Shown here piece after piece: positions 8,456 to 15,184 of a stretch of DNA of 25,251 nt. Within the stretch, counting starts at the first letter, position 1; the number at the start of each line of letters is the position of its first letter. A program made the position numbers and the translations under genes. Source of the DNA: Gammaproteobacteria bacterium (GTDB lineage: Bacteria > Pseudomonadota > Gammaproteobacteria > Pseudomonadales > Azotimanducaceae). The notes beneath the pieces were generated by a model. That model made no database searches, was not told where the DNA came from, and was given only the letters and a program-made list of their open reading frames with translations. The stretch is taken from contig DMUF01000001.1 in assembly GCA_003476445.1 (NCBI GenBank), forward strand, positions 1-25,251, written 5' to 3'.

Positions 8456-9225
8456 CGCTGTCGCTGGTTCGCCCGCCGTGCGCCTTGGGGGGTGACATCG
8501 AGGCCGTAGTCACCACGCGTGCTGGCGGCGTCAGCGCGACCCCGTGGGACAGTCTCAACCTCGGCGACCACGTTGGCGATACGGCCAGGTCGGTGGCCGA
8601 GAATCGGGAACGCCTGCAGCAGGCGCTGGGCGTCGAGCGCATTCAATGGCTGCGGCAGGTGCATGGCCGTGACTGCGTCTACGTCGGCGCCGACACGATC
8701 GGCGTGCCTACGGCCGACGCGGCGTGGACCGACCGGGGCGACGTGGCGCTCGGTATCCTGACCGCGGACTGCGTGCCGGTGGTGCTGGCGGCGCCGAGGC
8801 TGGGGATCGTCGGCGTGGCGCATGCGGGATGGCGCGGGTTGGTCGGCGGTGTGCTTGAAGCACTGGTCGCCGCGCTGCCGGTGAAGCCACACGACCTGGT
8901 GGCATGGCTCGGCCCGGCGATTGGCCCGGGCGCCTATCAGGTGGATGAAACCGTTGCGCGTGCAGTGCTGGCGTTGCCGGAGGGTGACACGCTCTGGGCG
9001 CGGGCGGCGATCGATGATTCGGGTTCGATCGCGACCGATCCGCGCTTTCGACTCGATCTGTTCGTACTTGCGGCCCTGCTGCTCGGTCGCGCCGGCGTAC
9101 CAACGGTCGGCTGCGAGCGGCTCTGCACACACGATGATCCGCGCTTCTTCAGTCATCGGCGTGCCACTGCGAAGGGCGAGCCGACGACCGGGCGCTTTGC
9201 GACGCTCGCGTGGAAGTCGTCCTGA
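8452..9225 (+). CDS. pgeF: Peptidoglycan editing factor / purine nucleoside phosphorylase-type laccase-domain protein (YfiH)
   Basis: This 257-residue protein belongs to the YfiH/DUF152/LACC1 family. In E. coli the member PgeF removes wrongly incorporated L-serine from muropeptide precursors; other members act on purine nucleosides. The zinc and catalytic residues are all visible: H71 in LRQVHG, C107 in TADCVPV and H124 in AHAGWRGL, followed by the GPAIGPGAYQV motif. The GTG start at 8452 overlaps the rluD stop as GTGA, so the two are translationally coupled. Length is normal for the family. The older label multicopper polyphenol oxidase is considered misleading. Exact substrate preference cannot be read from the sequence. 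Confidence 0.9.
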   Translation: MTLSLVRPPCALGGDIEAVVTTRAGGVSATPWDSLNLGDHVGDTARSVAENRERLQQALGVERIQWLRQVHGRDCVYVGADTIGVPTADAAWTDRGDVALGILTADCVPVVLAAPRLGIVGVAHAGWRGLVGGVLEALVAALPVKPHDLVAWLGPAIGPGAYQVDETVARAVLALPEGDTLWARAAIDDSGSIATDPRFRLDLFVLAALLLGRAGVPTVGCERLCTHDDPRFFSHRRATAKGEPTTGRFATLAWKSS

Positions 9226-9250
9226 CGCTCGCTCGCGGTTATTGCTCTGG

Positions 9251-9730
9251 TTATTCCGCTGGCGCCGGCGCGCAGGTCTCAGCGACGACTTCGGCTGCCT
9301 GCTGAATGCGTGCCTGACGCTCTTCCTCGGTCATCGCACGCTCTTGTCCTGCGGCGTCGCGCACCCGGATACGCCCCGAGGTGCTCAGCCGCTCGAGCAC
9401 GCCTCGCGCCCGGTCGCAGTTAGCGGTCTGCAGCCGCGCCGCTTCGCGCGCGCGCTCCGCGTCTGCCGCCAGCAGCCCTTCCAGCGCCGCCTGCTGCGCA
9501 GGCGTAAGACGATCGCGCGGGGGCTCAGCCATGCTGGTTTCAGGTTCCTGCGCGTTGGCGTCGGTCGGGGTTGGTGGCAGCGTTACAGCCTCGGCGTTGA
9601 CACCGTCGGGCGGCTGGGTGGCATAGGCGATCTCACCGTCAGGCCCGACATAGCGCCACACCGTGTCCGCCTGTGCTGCCGGCAGCAGCATGAGGAGCGC
9701 AAGCAAAAGGGGGCGGGCAGTCGCGCGCAT
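9251..9730 (-). CDS. Periplasmic DUF4124-domain protein
   Basis: This 159-residue protein starts at the ATG at 9728-9730, preceded on its strand by a GGGGGAG ribosome binding site; the longer open frame lacks such a site. Residues 1-21 are a Sec signal peptide ending AAQA, with cleavage before DTVWRYVGPDGEIAYA, the typical beginning of a DUF4124 domain (Trp-rich, then a Gly-x-Ile/Val-x-Tyr strand). A Pro/Thr-rich linker (about 50-70) leads to an Ala/Glu/Arg-rich helical, probably coiled-coil, C-terminus (75-155) with two cysteines that could form a disulfide. The function of DUF4124 proteins is unknown. It is convergent with pgeF (25-base gap) and divergent from the nitroreductase gene. Confidence 0.8.
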   Translation of the reverse strand: MRATARPLLLALLMLLPAAQADTVWRYVGPDGEIAYATQPPDGVNAEAVTLPPTPTDANAQEPETSMAEPPRDRLTPAQQAALEGLLAADAERAREAARLQTANCDRARGVLERLSTSGRIRVRDAAGQERAMTEEERQARIQQAAEVVAETCAPAPAE

Positions 9731-9796
9731 GGTGGATCTCCCCCGGTGTTGCCGGGTGCTCTGCATTGGAAAGGTGCCGCAGCGGGTGGTCGTCAC

Positions 9797-9823
9797 CGGA
9801 TGCTACCGCGCTATCCGTGCGGT
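9797..9823. promoter_or_regulatory. Overlapping inverted repeats in the 210-base divergent intergenic region
   Basis: The gap between the DUF4124 gene (leftward) and the nitroreductase gene (rightward) contains CGGAT (9797-9801) mirrored by ATCCG (9813-9817), interlaced with ACCGC (9805-9809) mirrored by GCGGT (9819-9823). They could be operator half-sites or mutually exclusive hairpins. With arms of five bases, chance is a real alternative. Confidence 0.25.
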
Positions 9824-9864
9824 TGCTGCAGCGTGCATCAGGATGCCGTCTCTGGAGGCGAGCA

Positions 9865-9873
9865 TGTTAGGAT
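9865..9873 (+). promoter_or_regulatory. Candidate extended -10 promoter element for the accessory gene block
   Basis: TGTTAGGAT reads as an extended -10 (TGn followed by TAGGAT) 67 bases before the nitroreductase start. No convincing -35 hexamer is seen, which an extended -10 can tolerate. Confidence 0.35.
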
Positions 9874-9940
9874 CCGGGGCGCCCGACGCCGCTATCGCCT
9901 GAGTAGCCGGCTGGGGCGCGTCCACACCGGAGGAAAACGC

Positions 9941-10615
9941 ATGAGCCACCCGCAACTCGATCTCACCAAAGACGAACTTTTGAGCACCACGCGCGCGGTG
10001 CGCAAGCGGCTCGACTTTGACCGCCCGGTGGAAGACAGCGTGCTGCGTGAATGCCTGGAGCTCGCGGTGCAGGCGCCGACCGGCTCCAATGCCCAGGGCT
10101 GGCAGTTCGTGTTCGTGCGCGATCCGGCGAAGAAGGCAAAGATCGGCGAGTACTACGCCCAGGTCTGGCAGGAATACCGCAACATGCCGTATGCCATCCA
10201 TCAACTGCATCGCGGCACCGGTAACGACACCCTCGAGGCAAGCCAGGAACGCTCCACCGACTCCGCGGAGTTCCTGGCGGCCAACATGGGGCGCGCGCCG
10301 GTGCTGCTGATCCCGTGCGTCGCAGGCAGAACCGACATGCCGGGCGCGGGCGACCTGCTGGGTCAGGCGTCGATGTTCGGATCGATCATCCCGGCGGCCT
10401 GGAGTTTCATGCTGGCAGCGAGGGCCCGCGGCATCGGTAGCGCGTGGACCACGCTCCATCTGCGGCATGAGCGCGCCGTGGCCGAACTGCTCGGCATCCC
10501 CTACGAGTACTTCATGCAGGTAGCACTCATCCCTCTCGGGTACACGCTGGGCACGCAGTTCAAGCCCGCTTACCGCCCGCCCGTCGACACCGTGATGCAC
10601 GTCGACTCGTGGTAG
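9941..10615 (+). CDS. Nitroreductase-family FMN oxidoreductase
   Basis: The 224-residue protein starts at the ATG at 9941, which follows a strong GGAGGAAAA site; the longer open frame upstream is read-through of non-coding DNA and pgeF in another frame. Nitroreductase-fold features: TTRAVRKRLDFDRPV (residues 16-30), an FMN phosphate-binding region with basic residues; PTGSNAQGWQFVFV (46-59), the substrate/FMN stretch; GIGSAWTTLHLRHERAVAELLGIP (164-187); and the C-terminal PLGYTLGTQFKPAYRPPVDTV. Such enzymes are FMN-containing NAD(P)H oxidoreductases acting on nitroaromatics, quinones or enones. The natural substrate is not deducible. It is first in the seven-gene accessory run, and its final bases overlap the next gene's GTG start by 7 bases. 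Confidence 0.85.
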   Translation: MSHPQLDLTKDELLSTTRAVRKRLDFDRPVEDSVLRECLELAVQAPTGSNAQGWQFVFVRDPAKKAKIGEYYAQVWQEYRNMPYAIHQLHRGTGNDTLEASQERSTDSAEFLAANMGRAPVLLIPCVAGRTDMPGAGDLLGQASMFGSIIPAAWSFMLAARARGIGSAWTTLHLRHERAVAELLGIPYEYFMQVALIPLGYTLGTQFKPAYRPPVDTVMHVDSW

Positions 10616-12195
10616 CGAGGACCATCGCGGCGGTCGTTCTGGCGTGCGCCAGCTCGGCCGCGCTCGCGGTTCCCCACTGTGAAGGCACGGCCGCGGAACC
10701 CGACGTAAGTCGGTTTCTTGCCCGCAGCTGGGGCGTAGACGAGCGCAATACCCGCTATCAGCCGCAGTCGACACTCAGCAGCGCCAATGCCGCGGGGCTC
10801 GAGCTCGCCTGGGTGTACGGACTTGCCAGCGATACGCCGCGATCCCTGCCGCTTGTCAGCGAAGACACGGTGTTCGTGGGCGATGGTCCGCGCGGGCTGG
10901 TTGCCCTGGATCGCGCCAACGGTTGCGAGCGCTGGATGTTTCCACATGACGGCAGCATCAGCAGCGCGATCGTGCCCGCGCAGACGGCTGAACGCCCCAT
11001 GCTCGTATTCAACGATCGAACCCGGGGCATCTTTGCGGTCGATGCACGCAGCGGAACACCCATCTGGCGCACGGGCACCGATGACCAGCCGCTCGCCTGG
11101 TACTCCGGCACGTCGCTGCCTATCGGCGATACCCTCTACGCCCCGATCTCCTCGATGGAGGTCGCGCTGGCCATGAACCCGTTCTACGGCTGCTGCACGA
11201 CGCGCGGGGGTGTGGCCGCGTTTGATCTTGCGACCGGTGCAAGGCGCTGGTTCCTGCCCACCATTACCGAGGCGCCAAAGCGCACCGGCAGCCACTGGTT
11301 CTTTGTCGACGAGTATGGACCGAGCGGCGCCGCGGTCTGGGGTGCACCAAGCTTTGATGCGACCCGGCAGTGGCTCTACTTCGGCACCGGGCAGAACTAC
11401 TCGCATCCGACCACCGCAACGAGCGATGCGATCTTCGCGGTCGACGCGGCAACGGGAGCCGTGCAATGGCAGCGGCAATTCACCGCGAACGATGCCTATA
11501 CCGCGGCGTGCAACAACATCGAACTCAATCATCCGAACTGCCCGAAACCGACCGGTCCCGACGTCGACTTTGGCGCGCCCACGCTGCTGGTCACGTCGCC
11601 TTCGGGGCGCCAATTGCTGATCGCCGGGCAGAAGTCCGCCGAGGTGCACGCGATGGACCCTGCGACGGGGGACGTGGTCTGGAGCAAGCGCCTCGGACGT
11701 GGCGGCATCATCGGTGGCGTGCATTGGGGCATGGCTGCCAATGAGTCGCTTGGGCTGCTCTTCGTTCCTATCAGCGACAAGGAAATCGACGGCTTCCCGG
11801 CGCCGGGTACCCCTGCACCGGGTCTCTATGCGCTGGATATCGAAACGGGTGAACAGCGCTGGGTATACACCCGCCCATCGCGCTGCGACGAGACCGAGTG
11901 CGTGTTCGGCTTGTCCGCGGCGGTATCCGCGGCCAATGACGTGGTCGTGATGGGCAGCATCGATGGCATGCTCGAAGTGCTCCACGCGCCGTCTGGAAAA
12001 TTGTTATGGGCACATGATGCCTGGCGCGACTACGACGCGGTCAACGGGGTAGCCACCCGCGGCGGCGCATTCGACGCGCACGGGGCGTTTCTCGCCGATG
12101 ACATGCTCGTGGTTGTGGCCGGCTACGGATATGTCGGGCGGCAGCGCGGCGGCAACGCGCTGTTGGTGTTCCGGGTGCCTGCGGCAGATGAGTGA
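10609..12195 (+). CDS. Periplasmic PQQ-type beta-propeller, polyvinyl-alcohol-dehydrogenase-like
   Basis: This 528-residue protein begins at a GTG inside the end of the nitroreductase gene. Residues 1-20 form a Sec signal peptide (cleavage ALA-VPH). The rest is a repeated beta-propeller with tryptophan-docking blade motifs (AFDLATGARRW, AVDAATGAVQW, AMDPATGDVVW, ALDIETGEQRW). Adjacent cysteines C195-C196 in FYGCCTTRGG match the vicinal disulfide typical of quinoprotein alcohol dehydrogenases, and FGTGQNYSHPTTATSDAIFAVD resembles the corresponding region of polyvinyl alcohol dehydrogenase. No CXXCH heme site is present, so a separate electron acceptor would be needed. Expected role: periplasmic oxidation of an alcohol with PQQ. 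The substrate is unknown, and a non-enzymatic propeller cannot be excluded. Its end overlaps the RDD gene by 8 bases. Confidence 0.8.
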   Translation: MVARTIAAVVLACASSAALAVPHCEGTAAEPDVSRFLARSWGVDERNTRYQPQSTLSSANAAGLELAWVYGLASDTPRSLPLVSEDTVFVGDGPRGLVALDRANGCERWMFPHDGSISSAIVPAQTAERPMLVFNDRTRGIFAVDARSGTPIWRTGTDDQPLAWYSGTSLPIGDTLYAPISSMEVALAMNPFYGCCTTRGGVAAFDLATGARRWFLPTITEAPKRTGSHWFFVDEYGPSGAAVWGAPSFDATRQWLYFGTGQNYSHPTTATSDAIFAVDAATGAVQWQRQFTANDAYTAACNNIELNHPNCPKPTGPDVDFGAPTLLVTSPSGRQLLIAGQKSAEVHAMDPATGDVVWSKRLGRGGIIGGVHWGMAANESLGLLFVPISDKEIDGFPAPGTPAPGLYALDIETGEQRWVYTRPSRCDETECVFGLSAAVSAANDVVVMGSIDGMLEVLHAPSGKLLWAHDAWRDYDAVNGVATRGGAFDAHGAFLADDMLVVVAGYGYVGRQRGGNALLVFRVPAADE

Positions 12196-12652
12196 GGTGC
12201 AGCAGTCCATGGTGCTTGCCTCGAGAGGCCGCAGACTGCTGGCCACGGCCATCGACGCGGTGCTGGTGCCGTCGTTGAGCCTTCTGCTCGTCATGGCCAC
12301 GGGCGTGGTCGAGGATGCAGAGGACTATGCGGATTTCTGGTGGATTACGCATGTGCTGCTGCTCGCCGTCACCAGCTACATTCTGCTGAACGGTTACAGC
12401 CTGTGGCGCACACAGCAGACGCTTGGCAAACGCATTCTGGGCATTGCCATGGTCGACGCGGCAGGCGGGCCGGTCGCGTGGTGGCGCTTGATACTGCTGC
12501 GCGCGCCGTTCTTTGCGCTCATGTTCCTGATCGTCGTTCCGCCGGTTGCGCTGCTGCCGCTCGTTGATCATCTCTGCATCTTCGGCAAGAAGCGGCGCTG
12601 TCTGCATGATCGGGTCGCGGGCACCTGCGTGGTGCGCATCGGCGCCCGCTAA
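12188..12652 (+). CDS. RDD-family inner-membrane protein
   Basis: The 154-residue protein starts at the ATG at 12188, within the last 8 bases of the quinoprotein gene, so translation is probably coupled. RDD-domain landmarks are present: Arg-rich start ASRGRRLLATAIDAVLV with D23 in the first helix, the TLGKRILGIAMVD loop at 78-90, and the C-terminal FGKKRRCLHDRVAGTCVV. Three to four hydrophobic helices lie at about 18-40, 52-70, 98-125. RDD proteins are poorly understood; some have been linked to ion transport or exchange. The neighbours give no clear hint of a transported molecule. Confidence 0.8.
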   Translation: MSEVQQSMVLASRGRRLLATAIDAVLVPSLSLLLVMATGVVEDAEDYADFWWITHVLLLAVTSYILLNGYSLWRTQQTLGKRILGIAMVDAAGGPVAWWRLILLRAPFFALMFLIVVPPVALLPLVDHLCIFGKKRRCLHDRVAGTCVVRIGAR

Positions 12653-12670
12653 CCAAACACGGGGGCAATC

Positions 12671-13048
12671 ATGAAAGGACTTTTCGCGGCGTTCTTGGCG
12701 CTCAACTTCCTGGTCGAGGCGTTTGCGGCGTTCGCGCTCATTACCGGCCCGGGCGGAATCTCCGCAGCCGGCTCGGGCAATCAGTGGTCCATGCACTACG
12801 GCTTCGCGGTGCTTGCGATTGCGAGCGCCTCGCTCTGGGTCTGGCCTCGAAGGGCGGACTATCACGTTGTCACCGCGGTGCTCGGCGTGCTGGTGGTCTT
12901 TCACTGCGCGGTCGCGATCTCGCTTGCGACCGCGGGCGATCAGAAGGTCGGTTTGGTCATTCACACTGTTTTCGCAGCATTGAGCGTGCTGCTCTTCGGC
13001 TTGCGCGCACGCTGGTGCAACGCGCCCATCTCACAGGAGTCCCACTGA
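12671..13048 (+). CDS. Small four-helix membrane protein, unknown function
   Basis: This 125-residue protein begins at the ATG at 12671 after a GGGGG stretch, 18 bases after the RDD gene. Hydrophobic segments at about residues 2-25, 41-58, 65-88 and 95-112 suggest four transmembrane helices. Histidines lie in or next to the helices (SMHYGFAVL, VVFHCAVAIS, LVIHTVFAAL), a pattern that could bind heme or quinone but is not diagnostic. I do not recognise the family. Its stop shares one base with the start of the VOC lipoprotein gene, so the two are tightly coupled. Confidence 0.7.
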   Translation: MKGLFAAFLALNFLVEAFAAFALITGPGGISAAGSGNQWSMHYGFAVLAIASASLWVWPRRADYHVVTAVLGVLVVFHCAVAISLATAGDQKVGLVIHTVFAALSVLLFGLRARWCNAPISQESH

Positions 13049-14256
13049 TGGTGTCGAGACCGATGATTCTTGGCGTATGGCTTGGTCTTGTCCTTGCCGT
13101 CGGTGGGTGTGCTGAGTCGTCCGAAGAGCCTGCGCCGCTGCCCGGAGCAGCAGCGCCAGCAGCACCTGACAGCGCGCCGCAGCAAGAGCAGGAAGATCTT
13201 TCTGCCGCGATGGCGCAAGCGGTATCCGCGATTGAATATGCCGACGCGAACGACATCGGACTCATGGCGCGGTTCCACTTTGCGACGCACACCGGAGACT
13301 TCGACCGGGCTCGCGCCTTCTATCGCGCCATTGGTTACACGACAGGAACCGGCGGCTTTCCGCTCACCAACACCCACCAGATGGCGCGCGCGCTCGGCAT
13401 GTTTGATCTGTGCCAGTACGAGCTGGTCAAAGGTGAAGTGATCTCCATGCCGGGCAGTCCCGGGGCCAACATCGACCTGCTCCAGTTCAAGACCCCATTC
13501 AATCCCGCGCCCCCGTACCGGCTTCCCAATCATTTGGGAATGGCTTATGCCGCTCTGCAGACCACGGACCTGGATGCGGACGTTCGATTCCTGAAGACCT
13601 TGGGCGCGGACCTGCTGTCGGATCCGTACGGCGTGATCGGGTCACGCTATGTGTTCTTCCGGGATCCCGACGGAGTTCTGTACAAGCTGTTCGAATCGGG
13701 CGCGCCAAACCCTGATCCGTCGAAGGACATGCACCTCACCGGCATGCCCTATATCGGCGTCAACGTCAGCGATCTGGATCGATCGCTCGAGCTTTATCGG
13801 AAGTTCGGGTACACGTCCGTGACCCCGCTTACGCAAACCGAAGGCAGTCTCGAGGAAGCGCAGGCCTGGGGGCTTGATCAGCCGTTCCAGATCCGTGGGG
13901 CAGACGTTGCGATCGAGCGCGGTGACCGCCACGTGCTGAGGCTGGTGCAGTGGTTGACCCCGTTCGACCCCGAGCCGGCCTATCCGCCGCCAATCAACCA
14001 CACCGGCATCAACCGGATCGCGCTGATGGTGCCGAACGTCGATCGTGCCGTTGCCATATTGAAAGCTCAGGGAGTCCCGTTCCTCTCCGAACCTGCGCCC
14101 TGCTGCACCGGAACAGGAGAGGACACGACGGCGATCGTTCATGCGATCGATCCTGATGGTGTGTTTCTCGAGCTGGTCGGCGCCATCGAGAAGCGTCCGC
14201 CGCTGCCCCATCCGGCGCACTGTCCGCCGATGGAGATCAAGATGCCGCTCGACTAG
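13048..14256 (+). CDS. Lipoprotein with two VOC (glyoxalase/bleomycin-resistance) folds
   Basis: The 402-residue protein starts at the ATG at 13048, which shares its A with the preceding TGA and has AGGAG upstream. Residues 1-21 are a lipoprotein signal with lipobox AVGGC (C21), followed by a Pro/Ala/Glu/Gln linker to about residue 50. Four beta-alpha-beta modules follow at about 74-148, 160-218, 233-304 and 317-378, that is two complete VOC folds. Typical motifs are HTGDFDRARAFYRAIGYT, FRDPDGVLYKLFE, VNVSDLDRSLELYRKFGY and IDPDGVFLELVG. H162/E216 and H318/E375 sit where metal ligands are expected. VOC proteins include lyases, dioxygenases, isomerases and binding proteins, usually cytoplasmic. 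Anchoring in the cell envelope is unusual. Substrate unknown. Confidence 0.82.
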   Translation: MVSRPMILGVWLGLVLAVGGCAESSEEPAPLPGAAAPAAPDSAPQQEQEDLSAAMAQAVSAIEYADANDIGLMARFHFATHTGDFDRARAFYRAIGYTTGTGGFPLTNTHQMARALGMFDLCQYELVKGEVISMPGSPGANIDLLQFKTPFNPAPPYRLPNHLGMAYAALQTTDLDADVRFLKTLGADLLSDPYGVIGSRYVFFRDPDGVLYKLFESGAPNPDPSKDMHLTGMPYIGVNVSDLDRSLELYRKFGYTSVTPLTQTEGSLEEAQAWGLDQPFQIRGADVAIERGDRHVLRLVQWLTPFDPEPAYPPPINHTGINRIALMVPNVDRAVAILKAQGVPFLSEPAPCCTGTGEDTTAIVHAIDPDGVFLELVGAIEKRPPLPHPAHCPPMEIKMPLD

Positions 14257-14300
14257 AGTCGGCGGCGAGTCAACGTAGGGAAGTCAGGGAGGGAGAGACC

Positions 14301-15110
14301 ATGGCAACAACGGATCGTTACGAAACCATCCAGATCGAAAAGCGCGGGTCAGTCGATTGGTTGACGCTGAACCGACCGGAGTCGCTGAACGCCATCAACC
14401 TGCAGATGGTCACCGACCTGCGTGATTACTTCGGTGGGCTGGCGGAGGACGCGGCGACGCGCATTGTTGTCATGCGCGGCGCGGGTCGCGCTTTCTGCGC
14501 CGGTCTTGATATCAAGGCATCCCAGGCGGGAGAGACCAGCCAGCCCTACGGTTACGGATTCGGATTCCAGGGCTATCTGGCAGAGGTCTACATCCGCATG
14601 CGGCGCTGCCCGCAGCCTATCGTGTCGCTGATCAAGGGGCCGGCCTGCGGCGGCGGCTTCGCGTTTGCGCTGGCATCGGACATTCGCGTTGCCGGGCAGA
14701 GCGCGCGCATGAACGCTGCGTTCATCCGTATCGGCCTGTCGGCTTGCGATATGGGCGCGTCCTATTTTCTGCCGCGTCTCGTCGGCACCTCGGTCGCGTC
14801 GGAGCTCATGCTCACGGGCCGCTTCATTCATGCTGATCGCGCCCTCTCGACCGGGCTCGTCTCCGCCGTTGTTCCCGATGACGAGCTCGAACAGGCCGCT
14901 CAGGTCTACGTCGATGAGATGCTCACGACGTCGCCGATGGGCCTGCGCATGACCAAGGAGGGGCTCAACTTTGCCATCGACGCCCAGGGGCTCGAAGCAG
15001 CCATGGCGATCGAGAATCGTAATCAGCTGATGTGCGCACGTACCAACGACGCGCGTGAAGGCATGCGCGCTTTTGTTGAGAAGCGTCCGCCGGTCTACAC
15101 CGGCACCTGA
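14301..15110 (+). CDS. Enoyl-CoA hydratase/isomerase (crotonase) family protein, atypical active site
   Basis: The 269-residue protein starts at the ATG at 14301 behind a GGGAGGGAGAG site, 44 bases after the VOC gene. The crotonase fold is clear: AFCAGLDIK (65-72) and ACGGGFAFALASDIR (115-129) build the CoA-thioester oxyanion hole. By alignment from memory with rat mitochondrial hydratase, both catalytic glutamates are absent (A121 and F141 occupy those places), whereas D150 in LSACDMGASYFLP matches the third acidic residue of dienoyl-CoA isomerases. Simple hydratase activity is therefore doubtful, and an isomerase or other CoA-ester reaction is more likely. It sits between the envelope genes and an SDR, suggesting an acyl-CoA or ring-derived substrate. 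Confidence 0.88.
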   Translation: MATTDRYETIQIEKRGSVDWLTLNRPESLNAINLQMVTDLRDYFGGLAEDAATRIVVMRGAGRAFCAGLDIKASQAGETSQPYGYGFGFQGYLAEVYIRMRRCPQPIVSLIKGPACGGGFAFALASDIRVAGQSARMNAAFIRIGLSACDMGASYFLPRLVGTSVASELMLTGRFIHADRALSTGLVSAVVPDDELEQAAQVYVDEMLTTSPMGLRMTKEGLNFAIDAQGLEAAMAIENRNQLMCARTNDAREGMRAFVEKRPPVYTGT

Positions 15111-15141
15111 GCTTGGGCGCCGCGCGAGGGTGAACTGGGAC

Positions 15142-15161
15142 TGCAGGTGTATGTGCCTGCA
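15142..15161. promoter_or_regulatory. Inverted repeat upstream of the SDR gene
   Basis: TGCAGG (15142-15147) is mirrored by CCTGCA (15156-15161) around an 8-base centre, inside the 74-base gap between the crotonase and SDR genes and 24 bases before the SDR start. It could be a regulator operator or a short mRNA hairpin. No T-run follows, so it is not a typical terminator. Confidence 0.35.
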
Positions 15162-15184
15162 TGTCCACAGAAAAGGGGAGCAGC

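Noticed and set aside
8921..9940. Upstream extension of the nitroreductase frame through pgeF and the DUF4124 gene
   Set aside because: It overlaps two real genes in other frames, and a strong ribosome binding site marks the ATG at 9941.
10570..11985. 471-codon open frame antisense to the quinoprotein gene
   Set aside because: The + strand protein has a signal peptide and propeller repeats, while this one has neither start context nor motifs.
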